Assembly: GCA_965657645.1 (NCBI GenBank)
Contig: CBFHOS010000002.1
Coordinates: 1 to 64,000 of the forward strand
Direction of reading: 5' to 3'
DNA length: 64,000 bases
Source of the DNA: CBFHOS01 sp965657645
Lineage (GTDB): Bacteria > Pseudomonadota > Alphaproteobacteria > Puniceispirillales > Puniceispirillaceae
Shown in pieces: positions 37,412 to 47,048 of this stretch. Within the stretch, counting starts at the first letter, position 1. Each line of letters begins with the position of its first letter. The notes under the pieces were generated by a model that did not search any database, was not told the origin of the DNA, and worked only from the letters and a program-made list of their open reading frames with translations. The position numbers and the translations under genes are program-made.

Positions 37412-38929
37412 ATGCAACTTGATCATTTGATTATTACCCTCGATCAAGCTTCTGGGGTGAGCTTGCAGGCACAGATCCGGCAATCGGTTGTTGAGGCGAT
37501 TTTGGCCCGTGCGATCCTACCTGGCGATAAATTACCATCGAGTCGCGCTTTATCGACCCAGCTCAAAGTATCCCGCAACACGGTTATTCTGGCTTATCAG
37601 GCTTTGATTGATACGGGCTATGTGACGACGGCGGAGCGCTCCGGCTATATGGTTAGCGAAGATGCGCCGGTAACGCGCCTTGCACCGATGCCCCAACATG
37701 AGGGCGATGAAGCTGGTGGGGATAATGGCGGTGAAAATGGCGGTGATAGCGTCATCGATTGGGATAGCAAGCTGGTGCAATCCTGTTCCTATATCCGGCC
37801 AGTGCAAAAGCCGCTGAATTGGCGGGAATATCCCTATCCATTTATTTATGGTCAGGTGGATAACGAATTATTCTCGCTATCTGAATGGCGGGATTGCGCC
37901 AGACAGGCGCTTGGCATGCGCAATTTTGGCAATATGGTTGGCGATTTTGGTCTCAATGATGACCCGATGCTGGTGAACTATATCTGTTCCCGCAGCCTGC
38001 CACGCCGCGGCATCAAGGCTCGTCCGGAACAGATTCTGGTTACGCTGGGTGCACAGAACGCGCTCTATCTGATTGCCCAGTTGATTGTGGATTCGAGCAA
38101 AAAGGTCGTGATTGAAAATCCGGCCTACCCTGATTTGCGCGATATCCTAACCCAGCGCACCCCGCATGTGGCCCAATTGCCGGTTAATGAGGGCGGGTTG
38201 GTGCTTGATGAGGATGTCCTGAAATCCAGCGATTCGGTTTTTATCACGCCAAGTCACCAATGCCCGACGACCTATACGATGTCGGTTGAGCGCCGCCGTC
38301 AATTGCTCGATATGGCTAGCCGGCATGATTTGTTGATCGTTGAGGATGATTACGAATTTGAGATGAACTTTTTAGAGTCTGCTACCCCTGCTTTGAAAAG
38401 TCAGGATGAAGAAGGCCGGGTGATCTATGTCGGCAGCCTATCGAAATCGGTTTTTCCGGGGTTGCGGCTTGGCTATATGGTCGCGCCGGAAGGGTTGATC
38501 CGCCAAGCACGCGCATTGCGCCATATGATTTTGCGCCATCCCCCGGGCCATTCCCAGCGGACCTTGGCCTATTTCATGGCGCTTGGTCACTATGATGCAC
38601 AAATCCGGCGGTTGCGGCGCCACCTAGAGGGGCGGCGCACGGCCTTGCAAAATGCGATGGATAAACACGGATTGTTTTCCCAGACGGCGGCGCATTTTGG
38701 CGGCACTAGTTTTTGGGTCGAGGGGCCGAAATGGCTGGATGCAGGCGAATTGGCAAAACAGGCAATGGAGGTCGGTGTGTTGATCGAACCGGGTGATGTG
38801 TTTTTCCAAGCGCAGGATCCACCGCGCAACTTCTTCCGTCTGGCCTATTCGTCAATTTCCGCCGAGCGCATTCCCGAGGGCATAGCGCGGCTTGCCAAAG
38901 TGATCGAAAATCTGCGTGAGGCAAGCTAG
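37412..38929 (+). CDS. tauR: MocR/GntR-type transcriptional regulator, TauR-like
   Basis: About 505 residues. An N-terminal GntR winged helix (LQAQIRQSVVEAILARAILPGDKLPSSRALSTQLKVSRNTVILAYQALIDTGYV split over residues 19-72) is joined by an acidic Gly/Asn-rich linker to an aminotransferase-like domain. That domain has VEDDYEFEMNF and the PLP Lys in VGSLSKSVFPGLRLGY. MocR proteins sense PLP-linked amines. In Rhodobacter capsulatus TauR activates tpa and the taurine genes. Here it is divergent from a tpa-like gene with duplicated operator-like elements in the 220-bp gap, which supports the assignment. Confidence 0.88.
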   Translation: MQLDHLIITLDQASGVSLQAQIRQSVVEAILARAILPGDKLPSSRALSTQLKVSRNTVILAYQALIDTGYVTTAERSGYMVSEDAPVTRLAPMPQHEGDEAGGDNGGENGGDSVIDWDSKLVQSCSYIRPVQKPLNWREYPYPFIYGQVDNELFSLSEWRDCARQALGMRNFGNMVGDFGLNDDPMLVNYICSRSLPRRGIKARPEQILVTLGAQNALYLIAQLIVDSSKKVVIENPAYPDLRDILTQRTPHVAQLPVNEGGLVLDEDVLKSSDSVFITPSHQCPTTYTMSVERRRQLLDMASRHDLLIVEDDYEFEMNFLESATPALKSQDEEGRVIYVGSLSKSVFPGLRLGYMVAPEGLIRQARALRHMILRHPPGHSQRTLAYFMALGHYDAQIRRLRRHLEGRRTALQNAMDKHGLFSQTAAHFGGTSFWVEGPKWLDAGELAKQAMEVGVLIEPGDVFFQAQDPPRNFFRLAYSSISAERIPEGIARLAKVIENLREAS

Positions 38930-38935
38930 CCGTGC

Positions 38936-38967
38936 GTGGTACCACCAAAGCCCTGTACTGGACCTAT
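38936..38967. promoter_or_regulatory. Possible TauR-type sites upstream of pta
   Basis: The 148-bp tauR-pta gap contains a perfect palindrome GTGGTACCAC (38936-38945) and CTGGACCTAT (38958-38967). The latter differs in one base from the CTGGAC(T/C)TAA TauR repeat reported in Rhodobacter capsulatus as I remember it. Only one such copy is seen here, so the assignment is tentative. Confidence 0.3.
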
Positions 38968-39077
38968 ATGCGATCTGCCATGACTGACAATATAGAAATG
39001 AAAAAACCTAGTACCGCTTTATTAACCGCGCCAAAGCAGGCTAGTATAGAGCTCTGTCAAAGGCGGGATGTGTGTGA

Positions 39078-40034
39078 ATGAGTGACCAAACAGAGAGCCC
39101 GTTTTTACGGCGCGCCGAAACCAAATGTCCTGAAGATTTGCTAGCGCTGGCGGCTAATTCATCGCCGCGCCCGATTGCCTTTGTGCGGGCTATTGGTGGG
39201 GCTATCCTTGAAACCGCGCGCGATGCCATTGCCCATAATCTAGCGGTGCCGATTCTTGTTGGTGAGGCTGACCAGATCAAGGCAGATGCTGATGCTATTG
39301 GCTGGGATTTAGCGGGCGCATGGATTGTTGATGCGGCGGGTGAAAAGGGCGCGATTGAAACCGCTGTCGGGCTTATTCAGAGCGGTGAGGCGTTCGGGCT
39401 AATCAAAGGCCAATTGCATTCGGATGTGTTCATGGGCGGCATTGTCCGGCGTGAAGCTGGCATTCGCATTGGCAACCGTTTGATCCATATTTTCGCAATG
39501 TTGCCACCTGGTGGTGGACGGCCTCTGCTCATCAGTGATGCGGCGGTTAATATCAATCCGGATGTTGATACCCGTATTGATGCCGCATTGCAGATGGCGG
39601 CGTTGCTGCGCCAGATGGGCGTTGCCCGGCCAAAGATTGCTATATTATCGGCCACAGAATCTTTATTACCGGCGGTCCCGTCCAGTATCGAGGCCGAACA
39701 GATTGCAACCGCCGCGCGCGCCAAAGATGGTGCCGCCGATTTTGCCGGACCGTTATCGCTCGATTTGGCGATTTCGCCGGAATCGGTTGCGGTGAAAAAC
39801 ATCGACCCTAATTCTGTCATTGGCGCGGTTGCGGGTAATGCTGACGGGTTGATTGTGCCGGATATTGTTGCCGGCAACGTGCTGTTCAAGTCGCTTGCCT
39901 ATTGCGCTGGTGGACTGGCGGCAGGGCTAGTTGTTGGCGGTGCAGTACCGATTATTTTAACAAGCCGGTCCGATCCCCCGGCGGCACGCCTTGCCTCATT
40001 GGCATTGGCGGCCATTGCGGGTCAGGAAGGTTAA
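39078..40034 (+). CDS. pta: Phosphate acetyltransferase (phosphate acetyl/butyryl transferase domain)
   Basis: About 318 residues, the short Pta form without the DRTGG/N-terminal domain. The phosphotransacetylase fold is visible in GGIVRREAGIRIGNRLIHIFAMLP, AAVNINPDVDTRIDAALQMA, GAVAGNADGLIVPDIVAGNVLFKSL and the Gly-rich C-terminal AYCAGGLAAGLVVGGAVPIILTSRSD. It converts acetyl phosphate to acetyl-CoA. In taurine and sulfoacetaldehyde catabolism, Xsc makes acetyl phosphate and a dedicated Pta consumes it, so the location between tauR and soeABC fits. No acetate kinase gene adjoins. A gap of 3 bp leads into soeA. Confidence 0.9.
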   Translation: MSDQTESPFLRRAETKCPEDLLALAANSSPRPIAFVRAIGGAILETARDAIAHNLAVPILVGEADQIKADADAIGWDLAGAWIVDAAGEKGAIETAVGLIQSGEAFGLIKGQLHSDVFMGGIVRREAGIRIGNRLIHIFAMLPPGGGRPLLISDAAVNINPDVDTRIDAALQMAALLRQMGVARPKIAILSATESLLPAVPSSIEAEQIATAARAKDGAADFAGPLSLDLAISPESVAVKNIDPNSVIGAVAGNADGLIVPDIVAGNVLFKSLAYCAGGLAAGLVVGGAVPIILTSRSDPPAARLASLALAAIAGQEG

Positions 40035-40037
40035 GTC

Positions 40038-42926
40038 ATGAGTCTTGAGCCCCAAGTGGAAAAATCGCCAAAAGTTGGTGATGAGGTTAAGCAAACCACC
40101 TGTTACATGTGTGCGTGCCGGTGCGGTATTAATGTCCATATGCGGGATAATAAAATCCGCTATATCGAGGGCAATCGTGACCATCCGGTAAATAAGGGCG
40201 TGCTATGTGCCAAGGGATCCGCTGGCATTATGCAGCATTATTCACCGGCGCGTTTGCAATCGCCGATGAAGCGTGTTGGCCCGCGCGGTTCGGGTGAGTT
40301 CGAGCCTATTAGCTGGGATGAGGCGCTGGGGCTGGCCACAGATTGGCTGGCACCTATCCGTAAGAGTGATCCAAAGAAACTTGCCTTTTTCACCGGACGT
40401 GATCAGTCACAGGCGCTAACCGGTTGGTGGGCGCAAATGTTTGGCACACCGAATTTTGCCGCACATGGTGGCTTTTGTTCGGTCAATATGGCGGCTGGCG
40501 GCATTTACACTATCGGCGGCGCATTCTGGGAATTTGGCGCGGCTGACTGGGATCTGACCGAAATTTTCCTGCTATTCGGCGTTGCTGAAGATCATGATTC
40601 CAACCCGATTAAGATTGGCCTTGGCAAGCTAAAGGGCCGGGGCAAGCGGGTTATTTCGATCAATCCGGTACAAACCGGCTATGCCGCGATTTCTGATGAT
40701 TGGTATGGCATTACACCGGGCACAGATGGATTGTTGATCCTGTCGCTGGTCCATGAATTGATGCAATCGGGCAATATAGATATTGATTATCTGCGCCGTT
40801 ATACGAACGCCCCGTGGCTGGTAATTAGCAATCCGGGCAAGGAAAATGACGGTTTGTTCCTGCGCGGTGATGATGGCGAGCCATTGGTGCTCGAGCGCGG
40901 TACAGGCAAGACCGTTTCGCATAAAACCAAGGGCGTTTCCGTTGCCTTGAGCGGCGAGGTGGCGCTGGATGGTGGCGGCATTGCCCAACCAGCTTTCATG
41001 CTCATGGGGGCTGAATATCTGGATGATAAATATGCACCCGAGGCGGTGGCCGAGACGATCGGTATTTCACCGGCCAGAGTGCGCCAGCTTGCGGCTGATT
41101 TGGCCCAGGCGGCCTTTTCCAGCGAAGTGGTGATTGACCAGCCATGGACCGATTGGAAGGGCGAGCGGCACGAAAAGATGATCGGCCGTCCGGTGTCGAT
41201 GCATGCGATGCGCGGGATCTCTGCCCATTCAAATGGCTTCCAGACCTGTCGCGCACTGCATATGTTGCAATTGGTTCTAGGTTCGGTAGAGGTGCCCGGC
41301 GGTTTCCGCTTTAAGCCGCCTTATCCAAAGCCGCCACATGTTCATCCAAAGCCAGCAGGTAGACCAGATCAGGTGACCCCGGGCCAGCCATTGGGCGGTG
41401 CACCGCTTGGCTATGTGCTGGGTCCAGAAGATTTGTTGGTAGATGATAACGGCACACCGCAACGCATCGACAAGGCCTATAGCTGGGACGCCCCGATGTC
41501 GGCCCACGGTTTGATGCATATGGTGATTTCAAACGCGGTTGCCGGTGATCCGTATCCGGTTGATGTGTTGTTCATGTATATGGCCAACATGGCGTGGAAT
41601 TCATCGATGAATACCCGCGGTGTGATGGATATGCTGACCGAGATTGACCCTGAAACGGGCGATTATAAAATTCCGAAAATCATTTATTCGGATGCCTATT
41701 CATCGGAAATGGTGGCCTATGCCGATTTGATTTTCCCCGATACGACCTATCTTGAACGCCATGATGCGATCTCATTGCTTGATCGGCCGATTTGTGAGGC
41801 TGACGCTGTTGCTGATGCTATCCGCTGGCCAGTGATAGAGCCTGATCGCGATGTACGTGGGTTCCAGTCTGTACTGCTTGATTTAGGTGCGCGTCTTGGT
41901 TTGCCGGGTATGGTGAATGAGGATGGCGGGGCCAAATACAAGGATTACGGCGATTATATCGTCAATCACGAGCGCAAGCCCGGGATTGGGCCGCTGGCTG
42001 GTTTCCGTGGCGGCGATGGCAAGAGCGAAGGCCGCGGCGACACCAACCCCCAGCAGATCGAGGCTTATATCGAGAACGGTGCCTTTTGGCATAAGGATAT
42101 TCCGGCCGAGGCCCGCTATTTCAAAATGGCGAATATGGCCTATCAGGATTTCGCCGTGGAAATGGGTTTCTTTGATAGCCCGCAGCCCTATAGCTTCCAG
42201 ATTTATTCTGAAACCATCCAGAAATTCCGGCTGGCCGCACAGGGGCATGGCAAAAACCAACCGCCAGCGCATCTTCGTGGCCGTGTAGAAGCCTGTTTTA
42301 CGCCTCTGCCAACATGGTATGCACCGTTTGAGGGAACCGCGATTAATGAGGATGATTACCCGCTTCATGCGCTGACCCAGCGGCCGATGGCGATGTATCA
42401 TAGCTGGGGATCGCAAAATCCGTGGTTGCGGCAAATTCATGGCCATAACCCGATGTTTATCTCCGAAAAGCTGGCGGCCGATCATGGTCTGGCTGATGGC
42501 GATTGGGCGTGGGTTACATCGCATCACGGCAAAATCCGCGTGCCGGTATCCATCATGGCCGGGGTGAATGACAAAACAATGTGGACATGGAACGCTATCG
42601 GCAAGCGCAAAGGCGCGTGGCAGTTGGATGCCGATGCGCCAGAGGCAAAGAAGGGCTTTTTGCTCAACCATCTGATCCATGAACTACTGCCGGCAAAGGG
42701 CGACGGCCAGCGTTGGTCGAATTCAGACCCGATCACCGGACAGGCGGCTTGGTTTGATTTGCGTGTTAAAATCGAAAAGGCGGATGAAAATGAACCTGCC
42801 GAATCATCACCACAATTTGAAGAATTGCCGCGTATGAATGGCAAGGCAAAGCCTGATTCTACATTGCGCTATGGATGGCAATGGACGAAGGCGACAAAGA
42901 ACAAGAACGGAGGATCGGGACAATGA
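40038..42926 (+). CDS. soeA: Molybdopterin oxidoreductase, SoeA-like catalytic subunit of sulfite dehydrogenase
   Basis: DMSO reductase-family bis-MGD enzyme of about 962 residues. The N-terminal [4Fe-4S] motif is CYMCACRCG with a further Cys in GVLCAKGSAG. The molybdopterin domains contain FTGRDQSQALTGWW, GGFCSVNMAAGG and, near the C terminus, the dinucleotide-binding domain (HALTQRPMAMYHSWGSQNPW). There is no twin-arginine signal, so it is cytoplasmic, as in SoeABC, which oxidises cytoplasmic sulfite to sulfate. Taurine breakdown releases sulfite, consistent with the neighbours. Thiosulfate or polysulfide reductase relatives are usually exported. It overlaps soeB by 4 bp. Confidence 0.85.
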   Translation: MSLEPQVEKSPKVGDEVKQTTCYMCACRCGINVHMRDNKIRYIEGNRDHPVNKGVLCAKGSAGIMQHYSPARLQSPMKRVGPRGSGEFEPISWDEALGLATDWLAPIRKSDPKKLAFFTGRDQSQALTGWWAQMFGTPNFAAHGGFCSVNMAAGGIYTIGGAFWEFGAADWDLTEIFLLFGVAEDHDSNPIKIGLGKLKGRGKRVISINPVQTGYAAISDDWYGITPGTDGLLILSLVHELMQSGNIDIDYLRRYTNAPWLVISNPGKENDGLFLRGDDGEPLVLERGTGKTVSHKTKGVSVALSGEVALDGGGIAQPAFMLMGAEYLDDKYAPEAVAETIGISPARVRQLAADLAQAAFSSEVVIDQPWTDWKGERHEKMIGRPVSMHAMRGISAHSNGFQTCRALHMLQLVLGSVEVPGGFRFKPPYPKPPHVHPKPAGRPDQVTPGQPLGGAPLGYVLGPEDLLVDDNGTPQRIDKAYSWDAPMSAHGLMHMVISNAVAGDPYPVDVLFMYMANMAWNSSMNTRGVMDMLTEIDPETGDYKIPKIIYSDAYSSEMVAYADLIFPDTTYLERHDAISLLDRPICEADAVADAIRWPVIEPDRDVRGFQSVLLDLGARLGLPGMVNEDGGAKYKDYGDYIVNHERKPGIGPLAGFRGGDGKSEGRGDTNPQQIEAYIENGAFWHKDIPAEARYFKMANMAYQDFAVEMGFFDSPQPYSFQIYSETIQKFRLAAQGHGKNQPPAHLRGRVEACFTPLPTWYAPFEGTAINEDDYPLHALTQRPMAMYHSWGSQNPWLRQIHGHNPMFISEKLAADHGLADGDWAWVTSHHGKIRVPVSIMAGVNDKTMWTWNAIGKRKGAWQLDADAPEAKKGFLLNHLIHELLPAKGDGQRWSNSDPITGQAAWFDLRVKIEKADENEPAESSPQFEELPRMNGKAKPDSTLRYGWQWTKATKNKNGGSGQ

Positions 42927-43666
42927 CAAGTTTACCCGAAGCGTCAGCAATAAAATTAGGGCTGGTGATTGATCTTGATATCTGCGTGGGGTGCCAAGCC
43001 TGTGTGGTCAATTGTAAAGAGTGGAACACCTCTGGCTATGGCGCGCCGCTATCGGATGAAAACGCTTATGGCGCCGATCCATCTGGTGCATGGCTAAACC
43101 GTGTGCATGCCTTTGAGGCGGGGCATGGCGAGGATGCTAAAACCGTCCATTTCCCGAAATCATGTTTGCATTGCGAAGACGCGCCCTGCGTCACCGTATG
43201 CCCAACTGGTGCCTCGTTCAAACGGGCCGAGGACGGCATCGTTCTGGTGAATGAGGATTGGTGTATTGGCTGTGGCCTGTGCGCTTGGTCATGCCCGTAT
43301 GGTGCGCGTGAAATGGATCCGGCCGAAGGGGTGATGAAAAAATGCACGCTCTGTGTTGACCGGATTTATAATGACAATCTTCCAGAAGAAGATCAGGTTC
43401 CGGCCTGTGTGCGCACCTGTCCCACCAACGCACGCCATTTTGGTGACCTTGGCGATCCGGAATCAGAGGTCAGCCTATTGGTTGCCGCGCGTAATGGTTT
43501 TGATCTGATGCCAGAGCAAGGAACCAAGCCGGTTAATAAATATCTGCCGCCGCGCCCGCGCCGCAAGCCTGAGGACACACCGACATCCCTGTTGGCGATG
43601 GCCGAAGCTGAAACCCCGAAAGGGTTCTGGAAATGGGTCGATACAACATTAGAAAATCTGGGTTAA
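42923..43666 (+). CDS. soeB: Four-cluster ferredoxin subunit, SoeB-like
   Basis: About 247 residues of the DmsB/PsrB type with four cysteine sets: CVGCQACVVNCKEWN, CLHCEDAPCVTVCPTGA, CIGCGLCAWSCPYGA, and CTLCVDRI with CVRTCPTNA. It carries electrons from SoeA to the membrane subunit. ATG 42923 overlaps the soeA stop (ATGA) and follows GGAGGATC, better than a frame start 48 bp upstream inside soeA. The C-terminal Pro/Arg-rich tail is followed 4 bp later by soeC. Confidence 0.92.
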   Translation: MTSLPEASAIKLGLVIDLDICVGCQACVVNCKEWNTSGYGAPLSDENAYGADPSGAWLNRVHAFEAGHGEDAKTVHFPKSCLHCEDAPCVTVCPTGASFKRAEDGIVLVNEDWCIGCGLCAWSCPYGAREMDPAEGVMKKCTLCVDRIYNDNLPEEDQVPACVRTCPTNARHFGDLGDPESEVSLLVAARNGFDLMPEQGTKPVNKYLPPRPRRKPEDTPTSLLAMAEAETPKGFWKWVDTTLENLG

Positions 43667-43670
43667 AATT

Positions 43671-44576
43671 ATGCGTCCTGCTTGGTCTATCATCTTCTTT
43701 ACCTCATCCTCGGGGCTTGGCCTTGGTCTTGCCGCTTGGGTTGTTTTAGGCTTTCTAGAGCTCGGTAATCCGGTTCATCTGCTCGGTATTGCTGGCTTTA
43801 CGCTGGTGCTAACGGGGGCTGGTCTGCTTAGCTCTACATTGCATCTTGGCCATCCTGAGAGGGCGTGGCGGGCGTTGAGCCAATGGCGTTCAAGCTGGCT
43901 ATCGCGTGAGGGCGTTCTGGCTGTGCTGGCAATGGCTGGCTTGGCTTTGTGGTTTGGCTATATCTATGTCTATGGCGCATGGCCTCCGATGTGGGCCAGC
44001 CTCATTCTGGTGGCCTTAATTGCCGCCACGGTTTACGCCACCTCGATGATTTATGCGTCATTAAAGACTGTGGCGCGCTGGCACCATCCGCTAACGCCGC
44101 TTTGCTATCTCATGTTTGCCGCCGCTGGTGGGTTGCTTGCTGTGGTCTGGTTGATGGCTGTTATTGGCCAGCGGGCCGATGCGGCGATTGTGCAGGCTAC
44201 TTTGGTGCTTATGGCATCTGCGTGGGGCGTAAAGATCGCGTGGTGGCGGGTTGCCGGTACAACAGGCGCACCAAGCACAATCGAGACCGCAACTGGTCTG
44301 GGTGGCTTTGGTGAGGTTCGCTCGCTAATGCCGCCGCATACGTCTGAAAATTACCTACAGCATGAAATGGGCTTTAAGATTGCCCGCAAGCATGCCACTA
44401 AACTGCGCGCCTTTGCGCTTGGTCTTGGTGCTATTGTGCCGTTGGTACTTTTGGCGCTGGCGCCTCTATCACCCGTTCTAGTGGGCGTTGCGCTGCTTAG
44501 TCATGTTGCTGGCGTGTTCGTCGAGCGCTGGCTGTTCTTTGCCGAAGCAAAGCATGTGGTTACGCTGTATTACTAG
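43671..44576 (+). CDS. soeC: Membrane anchor subunit, SoeC-like (DmsC/NrfD-type)
   Basis: About 301 residues with eight hydrophobic segments, starting AWSIIFFTSSSGLGLGLAAWVVLG, typical of the DmsC quinone-interacting subunit. It anchors SoeAB to the cytoplasmic face and passes electrons from sulfite to quinone. Conserved family features include the SSTLHLGHPERAWRALSQWRSSWLSREG stretch. It is the last gene of pta-soeABC and is followed by a strong bidirectional terminator. Confidence 0.87.
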   Translation: MRPAWSIIFFTSSSGLGLGLAAWVVLGFLELGNPVHLLGIAGFTLVLTGAGLLSSTLHLGHPERAWRALSQWRSSWLSREGVLAVLAMAGLALWFGYIYVYGAWPPMWASLILVALIAATVYATSMIYASLKTVARWHHPLTPLCYLMFAAAGGLLAVVWLMAVIGQRADAAIVQATLVLMASAWGVKIAWWRVAGTTGAPSTIETATGLGGFGEVRSLMPPHTSENYLQHEMGFKIARKHATKLRAFALGLGAIVPLVLLALAPLSPVLVGVALLSHVAGVFVERWLFFAEAKHVVTLYY

Positions 44577-44623
44577 GCACCAAAAAGACATCATTTGGAC
44601 ACCACTCAAATTATAGGCGCAAA

Positions 44624-44660
44624 AAAGCCGGCCCTGTTTCAAGATAACGGGGCCGGCTTT
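44624..44660. terminator. Bidirectional terminator between soeC and hppA
   Basis: AAAGCCGGCCC (44624-44634) and GGGCCGGCTTT (44650-44660) form a perfect 11-bp stem with a 15-nt loop, A-rich on the left and T-rich on the right. It serves the two convergent genes. Confidence 0.85.
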
Positions 44661-44678
44661 CTTATTTGGATAGGATGA

Positions 44679-46691
44679 TTATGCAATCAGTAGCGGTGCA
44701 ATCACCAAGCTAACAATCGCCATCACGTTGATCAGGATGTTCATAGCAGGACCTGATGTGTCTTTCAGCGGGTCACCAACGGTGTCACCAACAACAGCGG
44801 CCTTATGAACGTCTGAGCCTTTACCACCCAGATTGCCTTTTTCAACATACTTCTTGGCGTTATCCCATGCTCCACCGGCGTTGGCCATCATAAGGGCCAT
44901 CATCACACAGCAGATCAGCGCGCCAGCAAGCATACCGCCAAGCGCCTTTGGTCCAAGGCCGAAGCCGATAACCACAGGGGCCAGAACAGCAAGCGCACCA
45001 GGAACGACCATCTTGCGAAGAGCCGCACGGGTTGCAATGTCAACACAGCGTGCTGTGTCAGGCTTGCCAGTACCTTCAAGTAGACCGGGGATCTCTTTGA
45101 ACTGACGGCGAACTTCAACGATCATTTCGAACGCTGCATCACCAACCGCAGTCATAGTCATCGCAGATACGATGAACGGGAAGATACCACCAATGAACAT
45201 ACCAACAAGAACCATTGGATCGTTGATGGCCAGAACGAAGTCTGGGTCACCATTGCTCACCTTGGCAATATAGGCACTGATCAGAGCCAATGCCGCAAGC
45301 GCCGCAGCTGAAATCGCAAAGCCCTTACCAATCGCCGCTGTAGTGTTACCTACCTCGTCGAGTGAGTCAGTGATTTCGCGGGTTTCAGGACCCATCTCAG
45401 CCATTTCAGCAATACCGCCAGCATTGTCAGCAACCGGGCCATAAGCGTCAATCGCCATGGTGATACCAACAGTCGACAACATACCAACAGCGGCCAAGCC
45501 AACACCGTAAAGACCGGCAGCGGCATTCGCACAATAGATGATAGCTGCAATGGTAAGCGCTGGAATAGCAACTGACTGCATGCCAGTAGCAAGACCAGAG
45601 ATCATCACTGTTGCAGGACCAGTTTCACCGTCTTTGGCGATTTTGCGAACAGGCGCACCGCCGGTGTAATATTCGGTAACCAGACCAACAACGATACCGC
45701 CAATGGCGCCAACTAGAACCGCAACCCAAACGCCGTTAGCGGCGCCCATCTGGGCAACAAGGTAATAAGCAGCAACGATAAAGACGACTGATGAACCAAT
45801 TGTGCCAAAACGAAGGGCAACATCGGCACTCTTGCTAGAGAACATCTTGACCGACAAGATACCAAGCAATGAACAAATCAGGCCAAGTGAGGCAAGAGCC
45901 AAAGGCATGAATTGCAGAACTGACTGATCACCACCAAGGCTGTTGATTGTCTCAAGAGACATAGCCGATGCCAGAGCGATCGATGCAATCATCGCACCAC
46001 AATATGATTCAAAAATGTCTGAACCCATACCAGCAACGTCACCAACGTTATCACCAACGTTATCGGCAATAACAGCAGGGTTGCGTGGGTCATCCTCAGG
46101 GATGCCAGCTTCAACCTTACCAACGAGGTCGGCGCCAACGTCGGCTGACTTGGTAAAGATACCACCACCAACACGGCTAAACAGTGCAACAGATGAACCA
46201 CCCATCGCAAAGCCTTCGATCGCCTCGATGCCATGCGCGGTACCGCCCATGAAGTGATACAGGATGCCAACACCCAAAAGACCCATAGAGGCAACAGTAA
46301 GACCCATGATTGAGCCGCCGAAGAAAGCCACATTCAAAGCCGCCGCAGCGCCCTTTGTGTTAGCCGCAACAGCCGTTCTTACGTTTGCCTTAGTCGCTGA
46401 ATACATGCCGATGTAACCGGCCACGCCTGAACAAATAGCACCAAGCGTGTAAGCAATGGCTGTTTCAATGCCAAGGCCGTAGTAAAGAGCGACGATACAG
46501 ATCAGACAGAATATAGCCAGACGCTTATATTCACTGGCCATAAACACCATAGCGCCAAGATGAATCTCGTCAGCAATCTCCTTGACTTTGCCTTCACCCG
46601 CAGGTGTTTGCAAAATGCGGGCATAGACCAAAAAGGCCGCGATCAATCCTAGGATACCTAGGGCGACCGGCATTAATGCGTTTGTAAGCAT
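44679..46691 (-). CDS. hppA: Membrane-bound ion-translocating pyrophosphatase
   Basis: About 670 residues with 15-16 membrane segments; uses PPi hydrolysis to pump H+ (or Na+) out of the cytoplasm. PPi/Mg sites are visible in [38 protein letters not shown] and in the C-terminal [15 protein letters not shown] and [14 protein letters not shown]. The sequence [13 protein letters not shown] has Ala/Gly where K+-independent enzymes have Lys/Thr, so it belongs to the K+-dependent class. ATG 46691 is chosen because AGAGGAA precedes it by 6 nt. The gene prefers GAC/AAC/ACC codons more than its neighbours, suggesting high expression. Confidence 0.95.
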   Translation of the reverse strand: MLTNALMPVALGILGLIAAFLVYARILQTPAGEGKVKEIADEIHLGAMVFMASEYKRLAIFCLICIVALYYGLGIETAIAYTLGAICSGVAGYIGMYSATKANVRTAVAANTKGAAAALNVAFFGGSIMGLTVASMGLLGVGILYHFMGGTAHGIEAIEGFAMGGSSVALFSRVGGGIFTKSADVGADLVGKVEAGIPEDDPRNPAVIADNVGDNVGDVAGMGSDIFESYCGAMIASIALASAMSLETINSLGGDQSVLQFMPLALASLGLICSLLGILSVKMFSSKSADVALRFGTIGSSVVFIVAAYYLVAQMGAANGVWVAVLVGAIGGIVVGLVTEYYTGGAPVRKIAKDGETGPATVMISGLATGMQSVAIPALTIAAIIYCANAAAGLYGVGLAAVGMLSTVGITMAIDAYGPVADNAGGIAEMAEMGPETREITDSLDEVGNTTAAIGKGFAISAAALAALALISAYIAKVSNGDPDFVLAINDPMVLVGMFIGGIFPFIVSAMTMTAVGDAAFEMIVEVRRQFKEIPGLLEGTGKPDTARCVDIATRAALRKMVVPGALAVLAPVVIGFGLGPKALGGMLAGALICCVMMALMMANAGGAWDNAKKYVEKGNLGGKGSDVHKAAVVGDTVGDPLKDTSGPAMNILINVMAIVSLVIAPLLIA

Positions 46692-46838
46692 GAACATTTC
46701 CTCTTGCTTAGATAAAAGAAGGCGGCCAGCGGCACTAAATTCTAGTCCCATCACGACCGCGTAAACCGCTCGCCTTATAGACTGAATACAAGGCAGTGTA
46801 AAGGCGTGAATGCGCGGGTGACTTTGGCTTTGGCAGGG

Positions 46839-47048
46839 TTAAAACTTGTCGTATTTGCCAGTGCGGCGATTACGGCTCCAACTGCACTTCAATGCGGCGG
46901 CCTGAATGTTTTGGGCAAGGTGATCTTTGCTGTCGAATTGGAGACGCTTTGTCACGTCCGCCTCGATCAAATCTGTGGCGGTGACACCGCTCTTGATGCC
47001 GCGTGCTTCGATGGCGCGAAAGGCCATGATGGCAATCTTAATGCTCAT
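46839..47048 (-). CDS. Small hypothetical protein upstream of hppA
   Basis: 69 residues with coding-like codon use (GCC, ATC, CGC, AAG frequent) and AGAGGG about 10 bases before ATG 47048. It is Ala/Lys/Arg-rich and soluble, ending WSRNRRTGKYDKF; no signal peptide or membrane segment. I recognise no family. It lies on the same strand as hppA, whose start is 148 bp further on. The opposite strand also has an open frame (46806-47111), but its composition looks like a shadow. Confidence 0.45.
   Translation of the reverse strand: MSIKIAIMAFRAIEARGIKSGVTATDLIEADVTKRLQFDSKDHLAQNIQAAALKCSWSRNRRTGKYDKF

Noticed and set aside
40038..44576. Exported polysulfide/thiosulfate/tetrathionate reductase
   Set aside because: The catalytic subunit has no twin-arginine signal, and the taurine neighbourhood fits cytoplasmic SoeABC better. 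Still not proven biochemically.
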